Assembly (NCBI GenBank): GCA_030635005.1
Contig: DAOVZS010000061.1
Coordinates: 1-11,042 of the forward strand
DNA from: Thiomargarita sp.
Lineage (GTDB): Bacteria > Pseudomonadota > Gammaproteobacteria > Beggiatoales > Beggiatoaceae
Direction: 5' to 3'
DNA: 11,042 bases
In this document: piece by piece, positions 1 to 7,958 of the stretch
Numbering within the stretch: position 1 is the first letter of the stretch
Layout: each line of letters begins with the position of its first letter
Made by a program: the position numbers and the translations under genes
The notes under the pieces: generated by a model
Told to the model about the DNA's origin: nothing
The model's database searches: none
Seen by the model: only the letters and a program-made list of their open reading frames with translations

Positions 1-137
1 AAGATTTTTTTGAAAATGTTGTGAAAAAATCCAATCATAATATTCAATTCAAGTATATTAAGGTATGTCGGGACAATCGTGATAAAATAACGATACCTTA
101 TACTTATATCAAGTCTTGTCAAATGGTACAAGAATAA
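1..137 (+). CDS. 3' end of an unidentified protein (partial)
   Basis: An open frame (codons in phase from base 3) enters from the left edge and runs 44 codons to a TAA at 135-137. The readable residues begin DFFENVVKKS and end SCQMVQE. The other two plus frames hit stops within the first 25 bases, so this is the only plus frame that could be coding. The peptide is mildly basic, with no motif, membrane segment or cysteine pattern that I recognise. In AT-rich DNA a 44-codon frame can arise by chance, so I hold this as a probable C-terminal fragment only. The 115 bases between its stop and thiL contain no convincing terminator. Confidence 0.4.
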   Translation, partial: DFFENVVKKSNHNIQFKYIKVCRDNRDKITIPYTYIKSCQMVQE

Positions 138-252
138 CAGAAATCCAAGGGGTGTTACCCATAGCTAACATTAATAATATAACAACAATCTTAAAAAACT
201 GTCTACCATCGTCTTATCTATCATTTTTAAATACCCGTTTAGTGAGAGGATT

Positions 253-1251
253 ATGAGTGAATTTGACCTAATTACGCGTTATTTTAGTCAAAAGTTTCCA
301 AAACGTGATGATGTCATTTTAGGTATAGGGGATGATGCTGCTTTATGTACAATCCCTTCAGATATGCAACTTGCCATTGCGATTGATACCTTAGTCGAGG
401 GTATCCATTTTCCCAACATGACACGTCCTGAAGATATTGGTTATAAAGCATTAGCGGTGAATCTCAGTGATATGGCTGCCATGGGTGCTAATCCTGCTTG
501 GATGACGTTAGTATTAACCTGTCCAGAAACCAATGATGTCTGGTTAAGCAAATTTAGTCAGGGCTTAAGAGAATTGGCAGAAATCCATAATGTCAGTTTA
601 ATCGGGGGCGATACCACCGCAGGTCCTTTAACCATCACCGTACAAATTACAGGATTTATCCCCCCAAACACCGCTTTAACTCGCAGTGGTGCACAAGTGG
701 GTGATGGGATTTTTGTGACAGGCACGCTGGGTGATGCAGGACTTGGCTTAGCAGCATTACAAAAAAAAGTGGTCTTACCTCATCCCGTGCAACAATTTGT
801 TGAATCCCGTTTACATCGTCCCACGCCTAGATTACACGAAGGGCAAGCATTACGAGGCATTGGCAGTAGTGCTATTGATATCTCTGATGGATTAGTGGCA
901 GATTTAGAACATATTTTAACCGCCAGTGGAGTAGGTGCGTCATTACAATTGGAACGCTTACCCTTATCTCGGGCTTTACGTGATTATTTATCACTTGAAA
1001 GTGCGTGGAATTTTGCCTTAGGTTCTGGTGATGATTATGAATTATGTTTTACTGTCCCCCCCAGTCAAGAAGATGCCTTGAAAAATGCCCTCTCTGCAGA
1101 TGCTTATACGCGTATCGGCACTATCGAGTCACATCATGGATTGCGATGTCGTGATCACAATGGACGTATCTTTATTCCAAAACAACAGGGCTATCAACAT
1201 TTTGTAAAATTAAAGGTTTCTCCCAGAAAACCACGTAGTCGCTCAAGATAG
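253..1251 (+). CDS. thiL: thiamine-monophosphate kinase ThiL
   Basis: ThiL phosphorylates thiamine monophosphate with ATP to give thiamine diphosphate, the active cofactor, in the cytoplasm. The 332-residue length matches the family (about 325). The N-terminal AIRS-like domain carries the expected acidic metal/nucleotide residues: GIGDDAA at 24-30 (D27, D28), D45 in the DTLVEGIHF stretch, and the conserved NLSDMAAMGA at 69-78. GGDTT follows at 117-121, and ISDG and SGDDYELCF lie in the C-terminal half. The start fits the family N-terminus (EFDLITRYF), and AGAGGA-like purines (GAGAGGA, 244-250) sit just upstream. The C-terminus ends in a short basic tail (SPRKPRSRSR). In many gammaproteobacteria thiL sits between nusB and pgpA; here argG follows after 39 bp, so the usual neighbours are absent downstream. 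No clear promoter was found in 138-252. Confidence 0.96.
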   Translation: MSEFDLITRYFSQKFPKRDDVILGIGDDAALCTIPSDMQLAIAIDTLVEGIHFPNMTRPEDIGYKALAVNLSDMAAMGANPAWMTLVLTCPETNDVWLSKFSQGLRELAEIHNVSLIGGDTTAGPLTITVQITGFIPPNTALTRSGAQVGDGIFVTGTLGDAGLGLAALQKKVVLPHPVQQFVESRLHRPTPRLHEGQALRGIGSSAIDISDGLVADLEHILTASGVGASLQLERLPLSRALRDYLSLESAWNFALGSGDDYELCFTVPPSQEDALKNALSADAYTRIGTIESHHGLRCRDHNGRIFIPKQQGYQHFVKLKVSPRKPRSRSR

Positions 1252-1290
1252 TATACCCCATTTTATTTGCTTTACATTCAGAAAAATATT

Positions 1291-2493
1291 ATGATTAAAA
1301 AAGTTGTATTAGCCTATTCAGGCGGGCTTGACACCTCAATTATTTTGAAATGGTTACAAGATGAATACCATTGTGAGGTGGTTACTTTTACCGCTGATAT
1401 TGGTCAAGGTGAAGAAGTCGAACCTGCAAGAGTCAAAGCACAAAATTTAGGCATTAAAGAAATTTACATTGAAGATTTACGTGAAGAATATGTACGTGAT
1501 TATGTTTTTCCCATGTTTCGGGCTAATACCATTTATGAAGGAGAATATTTACTGGGCACGTCAATCGCCCGTCCTTTAATTGCCAAATATCTCGTTGAGA
1601 TTGCTCAAAAAACGGGTGCTGATGCCATTTCACATGGGGCAACTGGAAAAGGAAATGATCAAGTTCGTTTTGAATTGGGGGCATATGCACTCAATCCTGA
1701 CATAAAAGTGATTGCCCCTTGGCGTGAATGGGATTTGAATTCACGTGAAAAACTGGTCGAGTATGCAAAAAAACAGGGTATTCCCATTGAAATGAAGGCG
1801 GGCAAATCTCCCTATTCTATGGATGCGAATTTACTACATATTTCTTATGAAGGTGGCATTCTTGAAGATCCGTGGGCAGCACCAGAAGAGGATATGTGGC
1901 GGTGGACAGTGTCTCCTGAAAAAGCACCTGATAAAACGACTTTATTAACCTTAGAATTTGTAAAAGGGGATATTGTTGCGATTGATGGGCAAAGTATGTC
2001 CCCTGCTCAAGTCTTAACAAGTTTAAATAAAATCGCAGGCGCGCATGGGATTGGACGTCTTGATTTAGTAGAAAATCGTTATGTAGGCATGAAATCACGG
2101 GGCTGTTATGAAACACCCGGCGGCACAGTAATGCTGAAAGCACATCGTGCGATTGAGTCGATTACTTTAGATCGTGAAGTGGCTCATTTAAAAGATGAAT
2201 TAATGCCGCGTTATGCCAGTTTAATTTATAATGGCTATTGGTGGAGTCCAGAACGTCTATTATTGCAACAATTAATTGATGAGTCACAAGCGAATGTGAA
2301 TGGTACAGTGCGTTTAAATCTGTATAAAGGCAATGTCACCGTTATTGGACGTACCTCAGAAAAAGACAGTTTATTTGACACAAATATTGCTACATTTGAA
2401 GATGATGAAGGCGCGTATAATCAAAAAGATGCTGAAGGTTTTATTAAATTAAATGCTTTACGTATGCGCATCGCTACACGCTTGAAATCATGA
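1291..2493 (+). CDS. argG: argininosuccinate synthase ArgG
   Basis: ArgG joins citrulline and aspartate with ATP to argininosuccinate, the penultimate step of arginine synthesis. The 400-residue protein has the N-type ATP pyrophosphatase P-loop AYSGGLDTS at residues 8-16 and the FTADIGQGEE segment at 33-42. The citrulline/aspartate-binding stretch GATGKGNDQVRFE is at 116-128, and YSMDANLLHISYEGG follows further on. The length of about 400 is that of the common bacterial form, not the longer E. coli form. I chose the ATG at 1291 because it places the P-loop at the family position. The frame is also open from a TTG at 1267, but that would add eight unconserved residues. The ribosome binding site is weak. 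It lies 39 bp after thiL with no hairpin between, so cotranscription is likely, and its stop overlaps the aroE start. Confidence 0.97.
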   Translation: MIKKVVLAYSGGLDTSIILKWLQDEYHCEVVTFTADIGQGEEVEPARVKAQNLGIKEIYIEDLREEYVRDYVFPMFRANTIYEGEYLLGTSIARPLIAKYLVEIAQKTGADAISHGATGKGNDQVRFELGAYALNPDIKVIAPWREWDLNSREKLVEYAKKQGIPIEMKAGKSPYSMDANLLHISYEGGILEDPWAAPEEDMWRWTVSPEKAPDKTTLLTLEFVKGDIVAIDGQSMSPAQVLTSLNKIAGAHGIGRLDLVENRYVGMKSRGCYETPGGTVMLKAHRAIESITLDREVAHLKDELMPRYASLIYNGYWWSPERLLLQQLIDESQANVNGTVRLNLYKGNVTVIGRTSEKDSLFDTNIATFEDDEGAYNQKDAEGFIKLNALRMRIATRLKS

Positions 2494-3332
2494 GCCTGAT
2501 TCATTATTATGCTGTGATGGGTAATCCCATTACGCACAGTAAATCACCGCTTATTCATCACACTTTTGCACAACAGATAGGGACTGTTTTAAAGTATCAT
2601 ATTGATTATAGTACTATTTTAGTGGGCACACAAACAGGTGATTTTGAAAAAGCAGTCCAAATATTTTTAGAAAATGGCGGAAAGGGGTTAAATATCACCG
2701 TTCCTTTTAAACAAGAAGCTTGGAAATTGGCGACACAACAGAGTGAACGGGCAAAGCGTGCGGGCGCGGTGAATACCTTATGGTTTAAGGAAGAATGGAT
2801 AGGTGATAATACTGATGGCGTGGGATTCATCCGTGATTTAAGCCAAAATCATGGCTGTGCCTTTCAAGGAAAACGTGTCTTGATATTGGGCGCAGGGGGA
2901 GCAGTGCGGGGTATTTTGCAACCCTTATTAGCAGAAAAACCAATACATTGTGTCATTGCAAATCGTACTGTGTCTAAAGCAGAACAATTATCTCATCTGT
3001 TTGCAGATATGGGTAACATCACCGCTTCTTCTTATGAAGCCTTGGAAGGCTCATCTTATGATGTTATTATTAATGGGACTTCTGCAAGTTTGCAAGGTGA
3101 ATTACCGCCCTTAGCTGATAATTTGTTACATGCGACAGGCTGTTGTTATGACATGATGTATTCTCATACTGATACCCCTTTTATCCAATGGGCAAAACAA
3201 CAAGGCTGTGTTTTGGCAATAGATGGTTTAGGCATGTTAGTGGAGCAAGCCGCCGAATCCTTTTATTTATGGCATGGCGTTAAACCGAATACTGTTCCTG
3301 TGATTCAACAGATTCGTGAACAACATCTTTAA
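2490..3332 (+). CDS. aroE: shikimate dehydrogenase AroE
   Basis: AroE reduces 3-dehydroshikimate to shikimate with NADPH in the aromatic amino acid pathway. The 280-residue protein has the substrate-binding SKSP at 17-20 and NITVPFK at 68-74 with catalytic Lys74. GAVNTL is at 92-97 and NTDGVGF at 107-113 with catalytic Asp109. The NADP-binding glycine loop GAGGAVRG is at 134-141, followed by the NRT motif that contacts the NADP phosphate, and NGTSASL. GLGMLVEQAAESF near the C-terminus supplies the conserved Gln-Ala contact. The start ATG overlaps the argG stop (ATGA, 2490-2493) and has no Shine-Dalgarno sequence of its own, which suggests translational coupling. Its last 53 bp overlap, in the opposite sense, the end of pyrC'. 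No terminator hairpin follows it. Confidence 0.97.
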   Translation: MSLIHYYAVMGNPITHSKSPLIHHTFAQQIGTVLKYHIDYSTILVGTQTGDFEKAVQIFLENGGKGLNITVPFKQEAWKLATQQSERAKRAGAVNTLWFKEEWIGDNTDGVGFIRDLSQNHGCAFQGKRVLILGAGGAVRGILQPLLAEKPIHCVIANRTVSKAEQLSHLFADMGNITASSYEALEGSSYDVIINGTSASLQGELPPLADNLLHATGCCYDMMYSHTDTPFIQWAKQQGCVLAIDGLGMLVEQAAESFYLWHGVKPNTVPVIQQIREQHL

Positions 3333-4614
3333 GTGTGTCAAAGACGCGGGAAGTATACACCACTTCCCCGCCTATCAGAGTATCAGTTACTTTTCCTTTA
3401 AATTCCCATCCTAAAAAGGGTGAATTCTGTCCTAAACTGTGCATTGTATTTTCTGTCATCGTCCAAGACAGACTGGGATCAAAGATACAGATATCGGCGA
3501 CGCTTCCCACTGCTAACGTTCCTGCATTGAGACCTAAAATCTGAGCAGGTTTATGCGTCACATAACTGAGTATCTCTATTAAATCCATATTCATTTCTTC
3601 AGCCAGTCGTAAGGTAAGCGGTAATAAGGTATCTAAGCCTGAAATACCAGGAGCTGTCATGGCAAAAGGATTATGTTTTGCCTCTTTTTCATGGGGTTGA
3701 TGATCGGAACAAATGGCTTGGATATACCCTTGGCGTAACCCTTCGCGCAAAGCATTTTGATCATTTTGATGACGTAAAGGCGGGCAAACATGGCAGTCAC
3801 TGTTATACTCTTTAATATCTTCTTCTGTTAAAAATAGATGATGTGCACTCACATCAGCGGTGATATGAAGCGCTTGCGCCTCTTTAATCATGTCAACACC
3901 ACGTGCTGTGGACAAACGGCAGAAATGTGCACGTACTTTTGTCATTTCTATTAATAATAAATCTCTCGCAATTTCTATGGTTTCTGCCGCTTCTGGAATG
4001 CCTAATAAGCCTAAACGTATGCTTACCCTACCTTCATGAATAGATCCTTCTCGTCCTAACCAAGGATCTTTAGCCTGTAAAAAAACAGTCATGTCACAAT
4101 TCGCAGCATATTTCAACGCATTTGAAAAAATATCTGTTTTGATAATCGGCTGCACATTACTCACACCAATACAACCTGCCTCTTTCAAAATCCCCATTTC
4201 TGTTAAATGTTCACCTTTTAAGCCTTGCGTTAAAGCTGCTAAAGGATATACCTTTGCCATTTTTGCATACAGGGCACGATGTTGTAAAAGTTCGGCAACT
4301 GCGGGGGTATCAATCACAGGATTCGTGTCTGGGGGACAACATAATGTTGTAATGCCATTGGCAGCAGCAGCTCGAGTTTCACTTAAAATCGTGCCTTTAT
4401 GCTCTGAGCCTGGTTCTCGTAACCGTACACTGAGATCGACTAATCCAGGACATACAATATGATCACGTGCATCAATTTCTTGGGTAGCTGAAAAATCAGG
4501 GGGCGCCGTGCCCACAGCAATAATGTGACCATCAGCACAATGTATATCAGTGACTGAGTCTAAATGTGAGGCAGGATCAATCACGCGCCCGCCCAATATA
4601 CTAAGCCTTGTCAT
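3280..4614 (-). CDS. pyrC': inactive dihydroorotase-like subunit PyrC' (PyrX), partner of aspartate transcarbamoylase
   Basis: This 444-residue protein is a cyclic amidohydrolase of the dihydroorotase family, but it has lost catalytic ligands. The metal motif DxHxHxR is present as D60-L-S62-V-R64-L-R66-EPG, so both histidines are replaced. The usual SDDG is SNVQ (152-155), HxED is Q180-A-K-D, and the HxxHxST histidine is Arg in HFCRLST. The SDHQPH aspartate site is kept. In Pseudomonas such a noncatalytic PyrC' is required to assemble the dodecameric PyrB-PyrC' enzyme, and the same role is inferred here, so another dihydroorotase should be encoded elsewhere. The ATG at 4614 is chosen over the TTG at 4617 because an AAAGGG site (4624-4629) lies 9 bases upstream. 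It overlaps pyrB by 14 bp and aroE convergently by 53 bp. The C-terminal tail (YTSRVFDTLKD to the end) looks unconserved. Confidence 0.93.
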   Translation of the reverse strand: MTRLSILGGRVIDPASHLDSVTDIHCADGHIIAVGTAPPDFSATQEIDARDHIVCPGLVDLSVRLREPGSEHKGTILSETRAAAANGITTLCCPPDTNPVIDTPAVAELLQHRALYAKMAKVYPLAALTQGLKGEHLTEMGILKEAGCIGVSNVQPIIKTDIFSNALKYAANCDMTVFLQAKDPWLGREGSIHEGRVSIRLGLLGIPEAAETIEIARDLLLIEMTKVRAHFCRLSTARGVDMIKEAQALHITADVSAHHLFLTEEDIKEYNSDCHVCPPLRHQNDQNALREGLRQGYIQAICSDHQPHEKEAKHNPFAMTAPGISGLDTLLPLTLRLAEEMNMDLIEILSYVTHKPAQILGLNAGTLAVGSVADICIFDPSLSWTMTENTMHSLGQNSPFLGWEFKGKVTDTLIGGEVVYTSRVFDTLKDVVHESVESQEQYSV

Positions 4615-5575
4615 CAATAGATACCCTTTGTGTGCCTAATGTCATCGCCATCACCGCCATTCGTACGGCAATCCCATTACTGACTTGTTGTAATATAACT
4701 GAACGTTTGCCATCAGCCACTGTAGATTCAATTTCTACGCCCCGATTAATAGGACCGGGATGCATCACAATCGCGTCTGGATGTGCCACTTTTAATACTT
4801 TTTCAGTCAACCCATAATAATGAAAATATTCATGAACACTGGGTAATAAAGCACTGTGCATGCGTTCTCGTTGTAAACGTAACATAATCACCACATCAAC
4901 ATCGCGCAATCCCATTTTTAAGTCGTGAAATACGCTCACCCCTAATGCTTCGATTCCGTTAGGAATTAAGGTTTTAGGACCTACTACGCGTAATTCTGAG
5001 ACGCCTAAGGTTTTTAAGGCATAAATATTAGAACGGGCAACCCGTGAATGTTGAATATCACCCACAATGGCGACACGTAAAGGGCTAAAATCTCCTTTAT
5101 TTTGGCGAATTGTGTACATATCCAACATGGCTTGTGTGGGATGTTCATGTTGTCCATCCCCCGCATTAATAATACTGATATTAGGGGCAACATGTTGTGC
5201 GATAAAATGTGCAGCCCCAGCTGCTTTGTGACGAATAATAAACATATCACAATGCATGGCTTCTAAATTACGCAACATATCAATAAGATTTTCACCTTTA
5301 CTGCTGGATGAGGTACTGATGTTAAAATTCAAGACATCTGCAGAAAGCCGTTTTGCTGCCAATTCAAAAGTAGTACGCGTACGTGTGCTGTGTTCAAAAA
5401 ATAAATTCATCACCGTTTTACCTCGGAGAATCGGTGCTTTTTTAACTGCTTTTTCACCCACACTGATAAAAGAGGAAGCGGTGTTTAAAATATCAATCAA
5501 TACGTCACGTTTTAAGCCTTCAATCGCAATAAAATGTTTTAAATGACCGAATTTGTCTAATTGAATAGCATTCAT
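4601..5575 (-). CDS. pyrB: aspartate transcarbamoylase catalytic subunit PyrB
   Basis: PyrB condenses carbamoyl phosphate with aspartate to N-carbamoylaspartate, the committed step of pyrimidine synthesis. The 324-residue protein shows the carbamoyl-phosphate motif FFEHSTRTRTTFE at 59-71 (S63-T-R-T-R67) and the mobile loop SSSSSKGE that brings a Ser and Lys into the neighbouring active site. It also has HPTQ, the IVGDIQHSRVARS segment, the aspartate-binding RLQ in MLRLQRERM, and HPGPINRG. The N-terminus is about ten residues longer than in E. coli PyrB, as is common for the class that pairs with PyrC'. No pyrI-like regulatory subunit gene is present, which fits that class. The start overlaps the pyrR stop (ATGA, 5572-5575) and lacks a strong Shine-Dalgarno sequence. 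The end overlaps pyrC' by 14 bp, so equimolar coupled translation of the two subunits is plausible. Confidence 0.97.
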   Translation of the reverse strand: MNAIQLDKFGHLKHFIAIEGLKRDVLIDILNTASSFISVGEKAVKKAPILRGKTVMNLFFEHSTRTRTTFELAAKRLSADVLNFNISTSSSSKGENLIDMLRNLEAMHCDMFIIRHKAAGAAHFIAQHVAPNISIINAGDGQHEHPTQAMLDMYTIRQNKGDFSPLRVAIVGDIQHSRVARSNIYALKTLGVSELRVVGPKTLIPNGIEALGVSVFHDLKMGLRDVDVVIMLRLQRERMHSALLPSVHEYFHYYGLTEKVLKVAHPDAIVMHPGPINRGVEIESTVADGKRSVILQQVSNGIAVRMAVMAMTLGTQRVSIDDKA

Positions 5576-6072
5576 GTTGGATTCTTATACTCTAAATATA
5601 AGGGATCTGGACCACACAGTTTAATATGTTTATCACGGAGACACAATGAACAACCGATCACATCAGGTTGAATGGGTAATTCTCGTCCATTACGTTCTAT
5701 TAATACTGCTAAAGTCACACTGGCAGGACGACCATAATCGAAAATTTCATTCAGAGCAGCCCGTATTGTACGTCCTGTATGTAAGACATCATCCACTAAA
5801 ATAATATGGCGATTTTCTACTTCAAAAGGTAATGAAGACGGTTTAACATGAGGATGTAAGCCAATACGGCTAAAATCATCTCGATAAAAAGCGATATTTA
5901 AATGCCCTAATGGGGCTGTTAATTTGAGCATCGCATGTAAACGCTCGGCTACCCAAACACCGCCAGTATGTATGCCTATCATTAACACATCATTACGCTG
6001 TTGAAATTCCAATTTTTTGTTTAAATAGCTTGCCATGCTATTCAGTAACATATCAATCTCATTTATAGACAT
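5572..6072 (-). CDS. pyrR: bifunctional pyr operon regulator / uracil phosphoribosyltransferase PyrR
   Basis: This 166-residue type I phosphoribosyltransferase has the 5-phosphoribosyl-diphosphate binding loop IILVDDVLHTGRT at 90-102. It also has the GIHTGGVWVAERL segment at 33-45 and the FYRDDFSR stretch at 62-69 that is characteristic of PyrR. In Gram-positive bacteria PyrR binds pyr leader RNA; in Pseudomonas it has been linked to control of pyrimidine genes by another mechanism. Many PyrR proteins also make UMP from uracil and PRPP. The ATG at 6072 has an AAGGAAAA sequence about 10 bases upstream; a later in-frame ATG (residue 8) is less likely. It is the first gene of the pyrR-pyrB-pyrC' operon. 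I found no match to the PyrR-binding RNA loop of Bacillus upstream, so the mode of regulation here is open. Confidence 0.95.
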   Translation of the reverse strand: MSINEIDMLLNSMASYLNKKLEFQQRNDVLMIGIHTGGVWVAERLHAMLKLTAPLGHLNIAFYRDDFSRIGLHPHVKPSSLPFEVENRHIILVDDVLHTGRTIRAALNEIFDYGRPASVTLAVLIERNGRELPIQPDVIGCSLCLRDKHIKLCGPDPLYLEYKNPT

Positions 6073-6112
6073 GATTTACATTTTCCTTCAAATAGAGAAG
6101 TCCTCAAAAATT

Positions 6113-6149
6113 CAAAAAAAAACGCTTCGTGTTGTAAAACTCGAAGCGT
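6113..6149 (-). terminator. rho-independent terminator after glnK, upstream of pyrR
   Basis: Read on the minus strand, a perfect 8-bp stem (ACGCTTCG at 6149-6142 pairing with CGAAGCGT at 6129-6122) encloses a 12-base loop. It is followed at once by a run of T (the A run at 6114-6121 on the plus strand). It lies 45 bp beyond the glnK stop and about 40 bp before the pyrR start. It most simply ends the amtB-glnK transcript. If pyr transcription starts upstream of it, it would instead be part of a pyr leader. Confidence 0.88.
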
Positions 6150-6194
6150 GGAAATCTCTTGAAAATGATACTATTTGAGTCAGTTTACCTGATG

Positions 6195-6533
6195 TTATAA
6201 GGCATCTTGACCCATATCACCGGTACGAATACGAATCGTTTGTTCAAGGGCATGAACAAAAATTTTGCCGTCTCCAATTTTTCCCGTATTTGCAGATTTT
6301 GCAATCGCATCAATGACTTTGTCAAGTTCCTGTTCACTGACAGCAGCCTCAATTTTTACTTTGGGTAAAAAATCGACGACATATTCTGCACCACGATATA
6401 ATTCAGTATGCCCCTGTTGATGACCAAAACCTTTGACTTCAGTAACAGTCATCCCTTGTACGCCAACTTCTGACAACGCCTCTCGTACATCATCAAGTTT
6501 AAAAGGCTTAATAATGGCAGTAACCATTTTCAT
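6195..6533 (-). CDS. glnK: nitrogen regulatory PII protein (GlnK/GlnB family)
   Basis: PII proteins are small trimeric sensors of 2-oxoglutarate, ATP/ADP and, through uridylylation, glutamine. The 112-residue length is exact for the family. The T-loop contains the uridylylation site Tyr51 in LYRGAEYVVDFLPK, and the B-loop TGKIGDGKIF (PROSITE-like PII signature) contacts nucleotide. IKPFKLDDVREAL near the N-terminus is typical. Because amtB lies 47 bp upstream on the same strand, GlnK is the better name than GlnB: in such pairs the protein plugs the AmtB channel when nitrogen is plentiful. AGGAG (6544-6548) lies 10 bases before the ATG. The gene comes second, after amtB, which reverses the usual order. 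A strong terminator follows. Confidence 0.95.
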   Translation of the reverse strand: MKMVTAIIKPFKLDDVREALSEVGVQGMTVTEVKGFGHQQGHTELYRGAEYVVDFLPKVKIEAAVSEQELDKVIDAIAKSANTGKIGDGKIFVHALEQTIRIRTGDMGQDAL

Positions 6534-6580
6534 ATCATCTATTCTCCTATAATCAAAAACCGTATTCTCCGTATTTTTAT

Positions 6581-7879
6581 CTAGAGAATATAACCACGCT
6601 CTTCATGAAGTGCAATATCTAAACCTTTACTTTCTTGTTCCTCATCCACACGTAAACCAATGGTAATATCTATCAGCTTCAGAATGATGAAACTGATTGT
6701 TGCGGTGAATAACATGGTTGCACCTACACCAATACATTGTGCAATCAATTGATCTATCATGGTGTGATTACCTTCGCCAAAACCTGCACCGCCTAAGCTG
6801 GTAGCTGCGAAAATGCCTGTTAAAAGAGCACCAACAATGCCCCCCACTGCATGCACGCCAAAAACATCTAAGGAATCATCATAACCAAAAATACGCTTTA
6901 ACTTAGAAGCAGAAATGAAACAAGCCACACCTGAAATAGCACCAATCGCCATTGCACCCATGGGACCTACAGCCCCAGCAGCGGGTGTAATTGCTACCAA
7001 TCCTGCCACAGCACCCGTGGCAATACCCAGTACGCTGGGTTTACCATGTGACATCCATTCACTAAACATCCAAGAGAGTGCAGCAGCAGCAGTCGCAATT
7101 TGTGTGACTGCCATCGCCATTCCAGCCACGCCATCTGCCGCTAATTGGCTTCCTGCATTAAACCCAAACCAGCCAATCCAGAGCATAGAAGCGCCAATAA
7201 TCGTATAGGTTAAATTATGAGGCGGCATAGCAACGTGTGGAAAACCTTTACGTTTACCTAACATCAATGACGCTACTAATCCAGCCACCCCCGCATTAAT
7301 ATGGACAACTGTTCCCCCTGCGAAATCTAAGACGCCATAGCCTTCAAGCCAACCGCCTCCCCAAACCCAATGACAAACCGGTGCATATACAAATGTTGCC
7401 CATAAAGTCATAAATATCAGCATCGCAGAAAATTTCATGCGTTCTGCAAATGCACCGACTATCAAAGCAGGTGCGATGATGATGAAGGTCATTTGAAACG
7501 TCATATAAACGGTTTCTGGAATTGTGCCTACTAAAGAGTCTACCCCTACCCCTGCCAAAAATGCCTTATCTAATCCTCCAATAAAAGGATTCAAAGCACC
7601 GCCATCTGTAAAAGCCAGGCTATATAGAAATATCACCCACAAGAGTGTCATTAAAGAGGTAATTGCAAAACATTGCATTAAAATGGATAATACATTTTTA
7701 CTACGTACCATCCCTGCATAAAATAAAGAGAGCCCAGGAATCGTCATAAATAACACTAAGGCTGTTGCTGTCAACATCCAAGCGGTATCTCCTGCAGACA
7801 AAGTATCTTGAGCAAACGTTACGGAAGGTATTGCTGATATAAGCAATATCAGCATACTTTTAACCATCAGCATATTCAT
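6581..7879 (-). CDS. amtB: ammonium transporter AmtB
   Basis: AmtB is a trimeric inner-membrane channel for ammonium/ammonia. From the ATG at 7879 the protein has 432 residues (E. coli 428), with a cleavable signal peptide (hydrophobic stretch, then SVTFAQ|D near residue 24) followed by eleven predicted membrane segments. The conduction residues are present: D185 in GVLDFAGG, and the twin histidines H193 (GTVVHINAG) and H343 (FGVHAVGG). The cytoplasmic C-terminus keeps the conserved GlnK-responsive tail GLRVDEEQESKGLDIALHEE. I prefer the ATG at 7879 to the TTG at 7885 because a TAAGG sequence is 6-7 bases upstream of it. It is the first gene of a pair with glnK. The region 7880-7981 should hold its promoter. 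Confidence 0.96.
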   Translation of the reverse strand: MNMLMVKSMLILLISAIPSVTFAQDTLSAGDTAWMLTATALVLFMTIPGLSLFYAGMVRSKNVLSILMQCFAITSLMTLLWVIFLYSLAFTDGGALNPFIGGLDKAFLAGVGVDSLVGTIPETVYMTFQMTFIIIAPALIVGAFAERMKFSAMLIFMTLWATFVYAPVCHWVWGGGWLEGYGVLDFAGGTVVHINAGVAGLVASLMLGKRKGFPHVAMPPHNLTYTIIGASMLWIGWFGFNAGSQLAADGVAGMAMAVTQIATAAAALSWMFSEWMSHGKPSVLGIATGAVAGLVAITPAAGAVGPMGAMAIGAISGVACFISASKLKRIFGYDDSLDVFGVHAVGGIVGALLTGIFAATSLGGAGFGEGNHTMIDQLIAQCIGVGATMLFTATISFIILKLIDITIGLRVDEEQESKGLDIALHEERGYIL

Positions 7880-7958
7880 AAACAACCTTATTTAATGTGT
7901 ATTAATAAAAATCTATCTGTAATGATAACATATCTATTTATAAGGTAATTTTAGACGA

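Noticed and set aside
149..160. Small GGGT/ACCC hairpin upstream of thiL as a terminator
   Set aside because: The stem is only four pairs and no T run follows.
1267..1290. Earlier TTG start for argG adding eight residues
   Set aside because: The extra residues are not part of the ArgG N-terminus, and the ATG at 1291 places the AYSGGLDTS loop at the family position.
1817..2143. Antisense open frame of 108 codons inside argG
   Set aside because: It lies wholly within a well-conserved gene, has no motif, and is explained by codon bias of the real frame. The same applies to other antisense frames within aroE, pyrC', pyrB and amtB.
3280..4614. Active dihydroorotase (PyrC)
   Set aside because: Most metal-binding residues of the family are substituted, so a catalytic role is unlikely.
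7880..7885. TTG start for amtB
   Set aside because: The ribosome binding site TAAGG is correctly spaced for the ATG at 7879 and too close to the TTG.
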